Shown one piece after another: positions 12,301 to 23,000 of a DNA stretch of 64,000 bases. The notes beneath the pieces were generated by a model that worked only from the letters and a program-made list of their open reading frames with translations, did no database searches and was not told the DNA's origin. Numbering within the stretch: position 1 is the stretch's first letter; each line of letters starts with the position of its first letter. Source of the DNA: Chlamydomonas reinhardtii (lineage: Eukaryota > Chlorophyta > Chlorophyceae > Chlamydomonadales > Chlamydomonadaceae); the NCBI RefSeq assembly GCF_000002595.2, contig NC_057016.1, positions 1,432,735 through 1,496,734 of the forward strand, read 5' to 3'. A program made the position numbers and the translations under genes.

Positions 12301-13787
12301 AGGCGCAGCACCAGCAACAGGAGCAGCCAGTGCCGCTGCCGCTGCCGCCGCCGTCGCCCACACCGCGGCCGCAACGCGGCGGGCCGGGGCCGCAGCACCA
12401 CCCGCACCAAGCACAACACCACTCGCACTACAACCACCTGCACCAGCAGCAGGCGCAGAACGGAGGTGGCTCAAGGTCGGGCTCGAGCTCTCGCACGCAG
12501 TTTGTGGCGGCGCCGGGGGATTACGGAGCAGGCACCGGGGCAGGCGGGGTTGGGGGTGGGCGCCCGGGAAGCGGCGGGAAAGAGCGCCGTACACAACACC
12601 AACACCAGCACTTGCAGCCGTGGCAACAGGGACCCTCGGGCCCCGGGAGACAGCCGCACAGCGGCGACTGGCTCCCTTCAGAAGGCCACGGCAGCGGCGG
12701 CACCGGTGCAGGCGGCAGTGGGAACGGGTACGGGCCACGAGCGCCCCTGGCGTCACCCTCTGGCGCGGGTGGCGGTGGCTCTGGCGGCGGCGCCTGGGGT
12801 CAGCAACAGCAGCCGTTGGGTGTAGGGGCTATGGAGGTGGATGGGTACGGAACCGGCGGCGGCAGCGGCTACGGCATCGTGTGTTCCAACTTCGACCCGC
12901 ACACGCCGCTGCAACAAGCAGGCCGGCCGCAACCCAATGCTGCGGGCTCGTCCGGGGCGACGTACCTGCCACACGCGCACGGCGCAGTGTACGGAGTTGC
13001 AATGTTGGGCAGTGGCGGCAGCGGCGGCGGTAGCAGCCAATGGGGTCAACGCGTGCTGCTACAGCCGCCGAACCCGACGGAGCTACCGATTCATCCGATT
13101 CACGGGAGCATGGGCAACGGATCCCACCACAACCAGCAGCAGCAGCGGGCTCCGGGTGCAGCAAGTAATGGTGGCGGCGTGGGAGCAGGGGGCGTGGTGG
13201 GGCAGCACGGGTGGACGCAAGCGGCGCCGCAGTGGTACGCGAACGGGAACAGAGCCGGCGGTGGGGGCGGTGGTGCCGCTGCAGGCGGTGGATATGGGTC
13301 AGCAGGGAGCAGCGGGCACGGCTCTACCGGGATAGGCAACGTCAATGGCGTGGGAGGCTGGGGCGGAGGGCCTGGCACGTCGTCTCAGCACTTGCAACAG
13401 GCGCAGGTTTACCAACAACAGTACTACCAGGGGCAGGACGGAGCCAGCGGCGGCGGAGTGAGTCCACTGTACGCCGCCGCGCCGCACCAGCAGCCCTTGC
13501 AGGTGCCGAGCGGGCTGGCGGGCGGCGGGCTGGCGCAGGAGCTGCCGACGAGCGGGGGCGGGGGCCAGCAGCAGCAGCAGCAGCAGCAGCGGCAACAGCC
13601 GTACCAGCACCGCTGGCAGCCGCGGCCGCGGCAGCGGGCGGGGACGGGGGCGCACCAGGCAGGTGGGGGAGGCGGAGGCCACACATTGCTTGGGTCGCTG
13701 TTCCGGCCGCCTGGCAGCACGCCACAACCGCAGCAGCAGCAGCAGCAGCAGCAGCGGCGGCAGGCGCCAGTGCAGAACGGCTGGTGA
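9303..13787 (+). CDS. NAA60-like N-alpha-acetyltransferase (GNAT) with long Gln/Gly-rich tail
   Basis: Eight exons: 9303-9434, 9508-9581, 9908-10007, 10218-10366, 10961-11069, 11431-11465, 11648-11830 and 12041-13787, giving 842 aa with all phases consistent. The first ~260 residues form a GNAT fold of the NAA60 type: YYRPLNPSDTEALK, then FPIDYEDVFF, then LVGFVTARL, then the core strand and acetyl-CoA loop VYVLTLGVVPGCRKGGVARH, then RAIFLHVISYNEAAMRLYG, SGYSPVARLPNFYHL and YDAYLYATFLP. NAA60 (NatF) acetylates N-termini of membrane proteins at the Golgi; in plants a homologue works at the plasma membrane. The activity here is inferred from family membership. Exon 8 encodes about 580 residues of Gln/Gly/Pro/Ser low complexity including His- and Gln-runs, absent from the human protein. 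Exon 6 is only 35 bp. Confidence 0.88.
11076..11132 (+). repeat. Dispersed intronic motif, copy B
   Basis: GGGGGTTGCAAGGATTGGGG followed by TTACATTTATGATTA begins within 10 bp of the acetyltransferase exon 5 donor. Confidence 0.55.
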
Positions 13788-15278
13788 TGGCGAGCGGCCA
13801 TGCGGTGAGGTGCGACGCGGTGTGGCGCGATGAAAGTCTTGATTCATTGCGCGACGATGGTGCTTTGTGGGCGAGAGCGGTTTATTGCAGGGTGGGGGAC
13901 CGCCGCCGCGTGATGGCTGCCTGGTCAGGGATGCCTGAAGGTCATGTGAGGTCCGTGCTGGGAGGCGCCTGCCGGTCAGACCTAGTCTGTTCAGCGCTAG
14001 CCCTCTTACACCGGTAGGCGTATACAAAACACATGGTGCTTCGTGTGGGAACGCGGCGAGTGCAGTATGGCCTCGGATGCCCCCGGTCGACTGGACAGTG
14101 ACAGTCCGCTGGCGAAGGTGGGCTGTTGGCAGTCTCAAATGCGCTTCGTCACGGGAAGTCGCGATCCGGGTTATTGCTTTATTCTCTGTTGAAGTAGTTT
14201 GAGGACTGTTGATGGGCAGGACAGAACACTGAGCAGGGCGGGTCTGAGTTCCTGATGGTGCTAGCTAGCTGCTAGTCAGGCGACGTGATGACCATCTGGT
14301 GTGCGTCAGGTTGGGGCATTGAACGCACCTGTGCTTGCTGAACCCCTCCCTGCTCACTGGCTCGGCAGGCCACTGCGATGACGGGGTTGGGCCAGGGCTG
14401 CTACTGTCGTGGTCAATGTGGTTCTGCATTGTTCTTTCGAACGCCCTGCAACAAGGACCGCCGAAGTTATGAACCAGCACAATGTACACGGTAGCGCAAT
14501 CTGTGTTACCCATGCGAGTCTCCATCAATCCCAGCGCCCTGTTCGTGAATTCTGCCGCAGCGCCCTGAGCGCGAACCCTCGTCCATCATCCTGTGGAGCA
14601 TGTGAATTTACAGATTTACGTATATCCAGCGCCCGGAGCTTGAACCCATCAGGCAATGATCAGGCCCCCCGTACCATTGGCCGCGGAACACTGTGCTCCG
14701 GCTCATCCTGCGCGCCGTCTGACACAAGTTGTGCGCCGTGACAAGATCTCTTCCCTCGCATGGCAAAAATGGCTGAGCCACGTATCAAGTCTGAGGCCGC
14801 CAGCGTCTACCTCATCTCCCGGACATAGCCGGAATCGGTTTGTACAGCCACGTCCCGCTGCCAAGCACAAGCACAGCCAGCACAGGACAACCAAACACGT
14901 CCAAACAGCAGGAAATCCTCCAGCCACAGCACTCCTCATCGCTTCGCTCGGGGGGCTCAGCCCAAAATTGAGTGCTAGCATCCACCATTCCACCACATCG
15001 TTCGCCAATTGCGTCAGCTGTCACATGCCCGAATCTGGGCCCCGGATTCACGAAACGAGTCTTTCCGCTCGTAAAAGTTATCGACGATGCTTTTACCCAT
15101 TATCATGCATCTCATCTTTCCGCTCTCACTCATCAGTATGCAGCCGTGCCATTGCACTACGTACACGCCATGCACACCGTAGCAAAATTAAGCCCGCCAC
15201 GCTCCCGCTCACAAGCCAGCAGTTCAGCCTGGATAGCCTGCTCTCACCGCCTGACATCTCTAACCTTTAACATCACAC
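13788..15278. other. Intergenic region between convergent genes
   Basis: This 1.5-kb spacer separates the stop codons of the convergent acetyltransferase and permease genes. It holds both 3' untranslated regions. A minus-strand TGTAA (TTACA on plus at about 14609) is a candidate poly(A) signal for the permease. I see no additional spliced gene. Confidence 0.5.
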
Positions 15279-15674
15279 TTACATGACCCATTGGCTCACG
15301 ATCACCGCCGCCGCCGCTCCCCCAGTCAACAGCAGCACCGCCTGTCCGCCCGGAACCAGCTCCACCGTCCGAGCACCCTCCACACCGCCCCCTGCCGCTG
15401 CCTTCTGCGCCCCTTGCACCTCCGGCGCCAGCGCTGTAACTGCCGCCGCAGCCGCCGTCGTCGTCGCCTCTGAACCGCCGATGCCCCCAACCGCACCCGC
15501 CGCACTATCTGCCGTATTGCTGCCGTACCTGCTGCTCCAGGCCATCATGGCCGGCATCATGCCGTACAGCGTCATAACGCCGTACGTGCCCGCGAAGTCC
15601 AACGAGGCGAAGAAGATGCCGGGGGAGGCGGTGGACAGCAGGATGGGGGGCAGGCACACCAGCGCGTAGCTGCA

Positions 15675-15722
<48 letters not shown>

Positions 15723-18291
15723 GTACGTTGGTTGTAGGTTGTGGGGTAGGAGGCAGCAGGCGTGGACCACAGCAATGAGGGCAGGTGGTTGACCCGGGGT
15801 GACGGCTGCAACCGCTGGAGGCACACACAACGGCGCGCCACAACCAACCTGGCAGGCGCAGCCCCACCCCGCCACGCTTCCTGCTCTGGCCCCGTGATCC
15901 TGTGCCTCCCAACCAACCGCCTTAGTTCCCCACCCCCTCCCCAAGCGAGCGCCCAGCATTCCAGAGCCCCCTCGGTCCCTCACCGGCCCGCACGCGGCAC
16001 GTCGCGCAGCGGCTTGAAGGCGTCCGGCAGGAAGTCCACCGCCGCCAGCACGAACCCGGTGAAGGAGGTGGCGATGGCCAGGAAGCTGAACACCTGCACC
16101 AGCGGCGCCACCACCGGACCACCCGACTGCTGCAGCAGCACCAGCGGGTCCAGCGCAGCAGTCAGCTCTGCGGAGCTAGCAATCGCCGGAGCGCCGGCGA
16201 TTCCGCTGCCGGCGGCCGCATCCGCGGCCGCCGCCGCGGCTGATGCCGCAGCAGTGGCGGCGGCGTCCGCCGCCGCCACGGCGGAAGCGCCCACACCCGC
16301 CGCGGCGTCACCGGCGGCGGCGGTGGCCGCGGCCGCGGCCGCTTCCGCGGCCGCTGCGGCGGCGGCTGCCGCCGCCGCCGCCGCGGAGGCGGCGGAGATG
16401 GCTGCTGCCGCCGCGGCGGCGGCCTCTGCGGCCGTCGCCGCCAGGTTATCTAGGGATCCGAGGATGACGCCGTCCCACAGGAGGTACATGATCAGCGGGA
16501 TGATCACACCCATGATGATGGAGGAGCGGATCTGCAGACGGCCAAGCAGATGGAAACGCCGGCAGGGCTGGCGTGTGAGGTTGCGTGTGCGCACAAAAGC
16601 AAAGGTGGACAGCACCAGAACCGGGGTCGTGTGATGACGGACAGGGTGTCTCGCGCACTCATTACCCTCTTTTGCCTAAGATCTATACTTCACACCTCTC
16701 CCCAAACACGCATGCCCGCCAATCATTCCCATGCGTGCTCCACCCAGCAGCCACCCTGCGCCATCCCGCGCCAGCCCCGTCCTGCCCGCCTCGCCACCAC
16801 CCTGCCTCGGCCCCCTCCTCCCTCGCCCCCCTCCTGCCTCGGCCCCCTCCTGCCTCGGCCCCCTCTCGCCGCCCGCCCACCTTGCCGGCGTCACATTCCA
16901 GGTTGTGCACCACAACCGGCACGACGTTGTGGAACACGAAGGCCAGGGCCAGCACCGGCAGGGTGGGCGGCACGGCGCCCCAGTTGGCGGCGGCCAGCAC
17001 CGGCACGTCCACCTCCGAGCCCGCAATGGTCAGCAGCGCCTGGCGGGGGCGGGGATATATTCATTCATGATTGTTTATGTAAGGATTGAAGGCGTAGCCA
17101 GGAGCAATAGTATAGCCTGCAGGCACTTGTTACCATGTCCATGGGGATGGGGGAGGTGGGGTTGCAAGGATGTTTGAAAAAGTGGTACAGGATGCACTGA
17201 AGACTGCAGACGAAGTCGTTACCACATGAGCGGCCGTCCGGGCGGCCGCGCTCCAGCTCGGTGTCCCTCCGTGAAGCTGACAGTACCCAGTTTAACTAAT
17301 AAAAACGTGGGCGCATGTGGCGCGTAAAGCGGGGGAGGTTGGCAGAGTGTGCACGCGCCAAGGGGATACGAATGGCGGTAGCTGCGGGAGCACGTGATTG
17401 GAAAGACATGGATCGGCTCCCCTCCCAATCCCAGCCCCCGTCACACCCACCGCAAAGGTCAACGCGTATGTTGCCAGCAGCGCCCCGTTGACCCGGTCAA
17501 ACTGGGATGGCGTGGTGACGTAGCACATGCCGCCCAGCCCCACTGAGAACAGCGCGGCGGCGGCCAGCTGGGGCACGCCCGCAGCCACTGCCAGGATCTG
17601 ACCGGCACGAGCCACGTCTGCGGCAGGAGAGAATGCGAAGTGCGAAGCCATGTCGGACGTGAAAGCGAGTGAAGGAATGGGGCAGGTGCAGGGCGCATGA
17701 ACGAGAGCCGTGAATGCGTGGCGCGGGTATCAGCACTTGATCAGGCAGCCGCTGCAGAGTCAAGGTTCCGCTGGGCAGGTTTGGTGCGGACTCACACGCC
17801 ACAAGGATTGCGTAGTTGTGGAAGATGTAGAGGAAGGTGGCGGCGGAGGCGCCCGTGCCACCCAGAGTCTTCTCGGCCTGGGGTTTGGGGTACAATGGAG
17901 TGAGTGCGTGCGTGCGTGATTGGCTGCATGCGTGCGTGCGTGCGTGAGCGAGTGATTATATGAGCGAGCGAGCGAGTGAATGAGTGATTGACTGAAGGAG
18001 ACAGGGAGAAACGGCAGCCGCAACCGCAGCCGCAGCCGCGGGGCACGCAGCGTATGGGTGCATGTGAAGCATGGATGTTTGAAACGGCGCAGCAGCACCG
18101 CGCCACGCCCTTCCAAGCAAGCTGACCGGTCTGAGCTATAGTTGTGTTGATGCCAAGAACACATCCCAGCCCTATCCCTTACTTCCCATCACCCGCATCC
18201 CTGAACGCCATCCCTGCTTCTCATTCCAGCGCCGTCCCTGCCCCGGCCAGCCCAGCCACCCTGATCTCACAAACACACACATACACACACA

Positions 18292-18325
<34 letters not shown>

Positions 18326-18405
18326 CACAGACACACGCACGCACGCACGCTCACACGCACACACGCACACACATACGCACGCACGCACGCACGCGCACAC
18401 GCGCA

Positions 18406-18463
<58 letters not shown>

Positions 18464-19635
18464 CACACACGCAATGCCTACACGCACCATGGTGGTGAAG
18501 GTGACGTTGTCGCTGCCGTACCGGGCCACCACATTGAGCGCCACCTCGGCGACCAGCAGCCCTGTGGCCATGGCGAAGGCCGCGGCGCCCACCATCGCAC
18601 CGGAGGTGGCAGCGAAGCCCGACTCCTGCGGCGAGCAATGAGCGGCGGGAGGAACACCCGTGTGTGGGGGGGGGAGGGGGGTGCGGAAGACCAGCAGCGC
18701 AGGCTGGGGCCGGGGGCTGCACCTTGGGGCTGCAACGCACGCGCTCCTGGCCGGTGGGCGCCCAACATTCCCTATCTCGTCATGTGCGAGACGGGCATCG
18801 CGGCTCCACCCCTACCTGCGTCACGGCCGGTAGCGCTAGGATGCCGGCGCCCGCGGTGGTGCCTGCGCGGGAGCGGTTTGAAGACACAGGGGAGAACGCC
18901 GGCGGCGTCGTCAGGTTGCAGCAACGCCGGCGAGGGCAGGCCAAGGCAGGGCCGTACCCGCACAACACCGCTCAGGCAGCTGAATCCGGTACGGGAAGGC
19001 GGCAGGACATGGCCGGCGCCTTCCTGCACCTACCAGGCGTGAGACAAGTGGGCCTCGCTGGCGTGCTGGCACGCATGTGGGCTGCCCTGTCGAGCAGCCG
19101 GGATTCTGCAACCCCCCATCACCCAACGCCGCCACATGCCAGCAAACACATCCACAGCCCCGCACCAAGCGCGTAGCTTGCGTTGTCAGGTAGCTGGCTA
19201 AGGCCAATGTAATCCCTATGGTTGGCGCGATGCTGTGCAGCACTGCACCCCCTTGGATTCGCGAAGCTTCCGAGCAACACCCCACACAGTTGTCACGACC
19301 TAGTCAGCTGCACCATCCATGACCGCACCTGCCACAAGCAGCGTTGCGCCCCACAGCGTTCCCGACTCGCGCTTCATGGTCCGCGGGTTCAGGTTGTTGT
19401 ACAGGCAGTAAGTCGGCTCATACGCCTCCGGCGTGAAGACATCGACATCTCGCGATGCTGCCCGCGGGTGTTGCAGCTGGGGCAGCCCGCCATGAGCACC
19501 CACACGAGCTCGATACTGTGCACTCATTAAGCTGGGCGTCCGTGAAAGGCATGGCGTCGCTCGGTGCGAAAATACAGCCTGCCGCGAGGGTGGTCTACGG
19601 TCCACGGCCTGTGCTCGCGCAGCCCTAAGATCCAT
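15279..19635 (-). CDS. Aromatic amino acid (tryptophan/tyrosine) permease family transporter, probably plastid-targeted
   Basis: Eight exons: 19635-19329, 18862-18816, 18625-18488, 17877-17796, 17617-17451, 17039-16881, 16531-15984 and 15669-15279, giving 612 aa with all phases consistent. Family hallmarks are [20 protein letters not shown] at the first membrane segment, [56 protein letters not shown] and [18 protein letters not shown]. Together they match the bacterial Mtr/TyrP fold and its plant plastid relatives; about 11 membrane segments are expected. The first ~90 residues are Arg/Ser/Ala-rich like a chloroplast transit peptide, so an inner-envelope amino acid carrier is a reasonable inference. 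Exon 7 carries an insertion of about 90 mostly Ala residues between two conserved membrane segments. The start at 19635 is the outermost ATG, and an internal Met is possible. The KDZ element begins 100 bp upstream. Confidence 0.85.
15670..15721. repeat. (CAGG)n microsatellite at a splice acceptor
   Basis: About 12 tandem CAGG units lie immediately upstream (in minus-strand sense) of the last permease exon, so they form the polypyrimidine/acceptor region of that intron. Confidence 0.9.
17042..17090 (+). repeat. Dispersed intronic motif, copy C
   Basis: A G-rich stretch followed by ATTCATTCATGATTG lies at the acceptor of permease exon 16881-17039; GGGGTTGCAAGGATG follows at about 17158. Confidence 0.45.
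18270..18475. repeat. (CA)n microsatellite, about 200 bp
   Basis: A long CA tract with CACG interruptions lies in the permease intron between exons 18488-18625 and 17796-17877. Confidence 0.92.
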
Positions 19636-19734
19636 GGTTGGATGGATACGAGTTAGATCGAGGTATGCTCAATCAGTAATGCGCTGACAATAAACCAAGC
19701 TGGAGGAGTCGCTGTTTGCGTTGGCGCTCAGGTG
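19636..19734. promoter_or_regulatory. Truncated upstream region of the permease gene
   Basis: Only 99 bp lie between the permease start codon and the transposon edge. The original promoter may continue beyond the element after 32961. The 8-bp target duplication CTCAGGTG is at 19727-19734. Confidence 0.5.
19727..19734. repeat. Left target site duplication
   Basis: CTCAGGTG directly abuts the outer end of the left inverted repeat and is matched exactly at 32953-32960. Eight-base duplications are typical of Zisupton-type insertions. Confidence 0.93.
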
Positions 19735-20048
19735 GAGCTATGGGCGGCTCCCCAGGGACCTTTTTGCACCGGGCTGGGGAGGGCAGAAAAGACCGAAAGC
19801 TCTAGGGGCTGGGGACCTAGGCATCTCCCCAGGAACAATTTGTAATCAACCGCGATGGCAGCACAGCTCCCCCGGGCCTCAAAAGCGTGCTGCCATTGCC
19901 CGGCTTTCGCTCGCTGCCCATCGCGCGCCCGGCACTCTCCTTCACTACCACTTGGCACCCCTCGCCAGCCATAGTAAGCAGCCCCTGTACACATATGCAC
20001 TATACACTACCCCGCTACACATGATATAGCTCCCCGGCACTAGTGGGG
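19735..20048 (+). repeat. Left terminal inverted repeat (314 bp)
   Basis: The reverse complement of 32639-32952 with no difference that I could see. It ends 38 bp before the transposase ATG, so it probably includes the transposase promoter. A CTATACACTA stretch near 20000-20010 could act as a weak TATA-like element. Confidence 0.92.
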
Positions 20049-20059
20049 CCACCTCGACC

Positions 20060-20089
20060 ATGCTTAACATGTCTGCGGCGACAACATGA
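20060..20089 (+). promoter_or_regulatory. Upstream ORF overlapping the transposase start codon
   Basis: ATG at 20060 opens a 9-codon frame (MLNMSAATT) whose TGA overlaps the transposase ATG as ATGA at 20086-20089. This could lower translation or require reinitiation. The same arrangement occurs in copy 2 at 25097-25126. Confidence 0.5.
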
Positions 20090-23000
20090 AAGAGTGGAAA
20101 GACATCTACAAAAGTGACACAGTTGAAACCTCATTATTTAGGCGCAGTCGTGGTGGACGCAGGGGTGGCATTGCAGCGGGCACTGGCGGCCGCCGTGGAC
20201 GCAGCGAAGCGCAGCTAAGTGTAGGTGGTCATTACACCGTCCACGATCATAATGGTGTTGTAGAACAGGACGACGAGGAAGGAGCAGCCTACGTTCAACA
20301 TGCGGCGCCTCACACGCTCCCCGACGTTGATAGCGACACCCTCAGCTCAGACCCCGCAGACAGCTCAGACGACGATGGTGAGGGGGCCGGAGGCGCTGAG
20401 CCGAGGGGGCAGGAGACAAAATATCCGCTGCCATACGATAGCAGCGCTGTCGTGGAAGACTTCTTCCGCAGCGTCACAGCGGCTGATAAGGTGTGCAGCG
20501 AACTGCGCACCGCGACCCAGAAGGTGCTGCAGTGCAGTGCGGACTTCGAGGCTGCCAGCACGGCGTGCCCTGTGTGTGGCAAGCCCGGAGATCCCAAGGG
20601 CATGCCCCCTTTCAAAGTCACAGTAGTGACCTGGGACCAGCCCGTGAGCATTGATGTGCCACACGTGACCTGCAGCAGCTGCATGCGTGGGTACACCCTG
20701 CGGCCCACTGTGCTCGGCTGCCTGCCCGATACCATTGTATCGTGGGATTTGCTTCGGCAACGTGACGGCAATGTCATCCTCTGGTGGCAGACCAGCCTTC
20801 TACAGCAGTTCACCAGCCTACAATACTACAACGGGCACCTGGGCATGGACCGCTTTTGTGCGGCTCTCATGGCCAACTGGCAGGAGAACGGCTGTGATAG
20901 CCAGGGGCTTACGCTGACGCAGCTGAGGCAGCGCCTTAGTTCTACATCGCAGCGGTACCGATTTCTGCGCGGGCTAGTGGAGGACCTGCCGGAACAGCTT
21001 CCGGGCTGGCCCGCAGGAGCCCTCAACGCATGCGCCTGCTGCGGTGATGCCGAGGGTTGGCATGGTACTGGCGCGGGCAGCAGCAGCGGCGGCGGCGGCG
21101 GCGGTGCTGCCGGTGGCGCGACCACGGCCGCAGCGCCCCTGGCGGATCTGGCGCACAGGGCCCGGGGGCAGGATGGGCCGGTGGCTGAGGCGGCGGCGCC
21201 AGACGCACCGAGCGCAGGTGCCGGCATGGGCAGCAGCAGCGGCGGCGGCGGCGGCGGTGCTGCTGGCGATGCGACCACGGCCGCCGCGCCTCTGGCGGAT
21301 CTGGCGCACAGGGCCCGGGGGCAGGACGGGCCGGTGGCTAAGGCGGCGGCGCCAGGCGCGCCCAGCGCAGGCGCCGGCATGGGCAGCAGCAGCGGCGGCG
21401 GCGGCGGCGGTGCTGCCGGTGGCGCGACCACGGCCGCAGCGCCCCTGGCGGATCTGGCGCACAGGGCCCGGGGGCAGGATGGGCCGGTGGCTGAGGCGGC
21501 GGCGCCAGACGCACCGAGCGCAGGTGCCGGCATGGGCAGCAGCAGCGGCGGCGGCGGCGGCGGTGCTGCTGGCGATGCGACCACGGCCGCCGCGCCTCTG
21601 GCGGATCTGGCGCACAGGGCCCGGGGGCAGGATGGGCCGGTGGCTAAGGCGGCGGCGCCAGGCGCGCCCAGCGCAGGCGCCGGCATGGGCAGCAGCAGCG
21701 GCGGCGGCGGCGGCGGTGCTGCCGGCGATGCGACCACGGCCGCCGCGCCTCTGGCGGATCTGGCGCACAGGGCCCGGGGGCAGGATGGGCCGGTGGCTGA
21801 GGCGGCGGCGCCAGGCGCGCCGAGCGCAGGCGCCGGCATGGGCAGCAGCAGCGGCGGCGGCGGCGGCGGTGCTGCCGGCGATGCGACCACGGCCGCCGCG
21901 CCTCTGGCGGATCTGGCGCACAGGGCCCGGGGGCAGGATGGGCCGGTGGCTGAGGCGGCGGCGCCAGGCGCGCCGAGCGCAGGCGCCGGCATGGGCAGCA
22001 GCAGCGGCGGCGGCGGCGGCGGTGCTGCCGGCAGCGGCGGCGCGAGCCCTTCACTTGGGTTCGCGTGGCGGCCAATGCTGGCGGCCGCTGAGCCGGCTGG
22101 TCGAGGCCCTCCTATCTTTCATACTGGCGCGTTCGATTGCAACTTCAAGCTAAGCCTGTTTAAGAAGAAGGGACTCACCCACAAGTACGGCCTCGACTAC
22201 CGCCAACTGTCGCGCCGGCGGTACACCCTGGGCAATGCATACGTGAGGGGCTTTGAGCCGCCCAAGGGGTCTGCGGACGTAGGTCGCAATGCGGACTGCT
22301 CCAGCTTCACCGCGGACAAGGTGCTGGCCAAGGAGGAGGCCGGGGTAAGAGGCAAGGCCAGGGGTGAGATCATAGATTTGCTTTTCCCGCTACGCCGCTG
22401 TGCTGCTATCCCGTGATGTTGAGCTTGTCGCTGAAACGCCACGCGACCCTCGCTGCAGAAGCTTGTGACTGCAGCTGGCGTGGTCCTGTGTCGGCATGGT
22501 ATGCTACTTCGCCTCGTCAACCTCTTTCACGGGGAACGTCACATGTACGCGACGGCGGCGGCGGCGTCCATCCTGGCTGCGGGAACCGCTGTGCAGTTCT
22601 GGTGGTACGATATTGCCTGCCGCTGGAGCAAGTCGTGGCAGAAGTGGCACCAAGCTCTGGACCCGTCAACGGCGTGGCTGGGCGTCGCAGCGGCCATGGT
22701 CAGCCTCGTGCCGCCGTTCCACAGCTATGCCCACAGGTGTGCTTACGGGGAGGGGGCGGGCGTTCGGGGCATGTAGGTTGCAAAGTACTCTAGCTGCTAT
22801 CTTACTCCGCATCCCTTCAACCATGTGCCTGCAGCTACGAGTGCCAGAAGACTTTCGGGCACCAAGGGCAAACGGGGGCAGGGCGGGGCACAGGAGAGAT
22901 CGTCGAAATCTTCAACTCGCAGGTCGGGAAGCAGGGCAAGGTGCTGCGTTACACGTCGCCTGCGCACCGTGAGAGTGTTCTGGAGGATGTGGGGCGCCGC

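Noticed and set aside
20826-21992. Long minus-strand open frames (388 and 315 codons) across the transposase repeat
   Set aside because: They are antisense shadows of the 153-bp coding repeat and have only Ala/Pro/Arg repeats; the plus frame carries the KDZ motifs.
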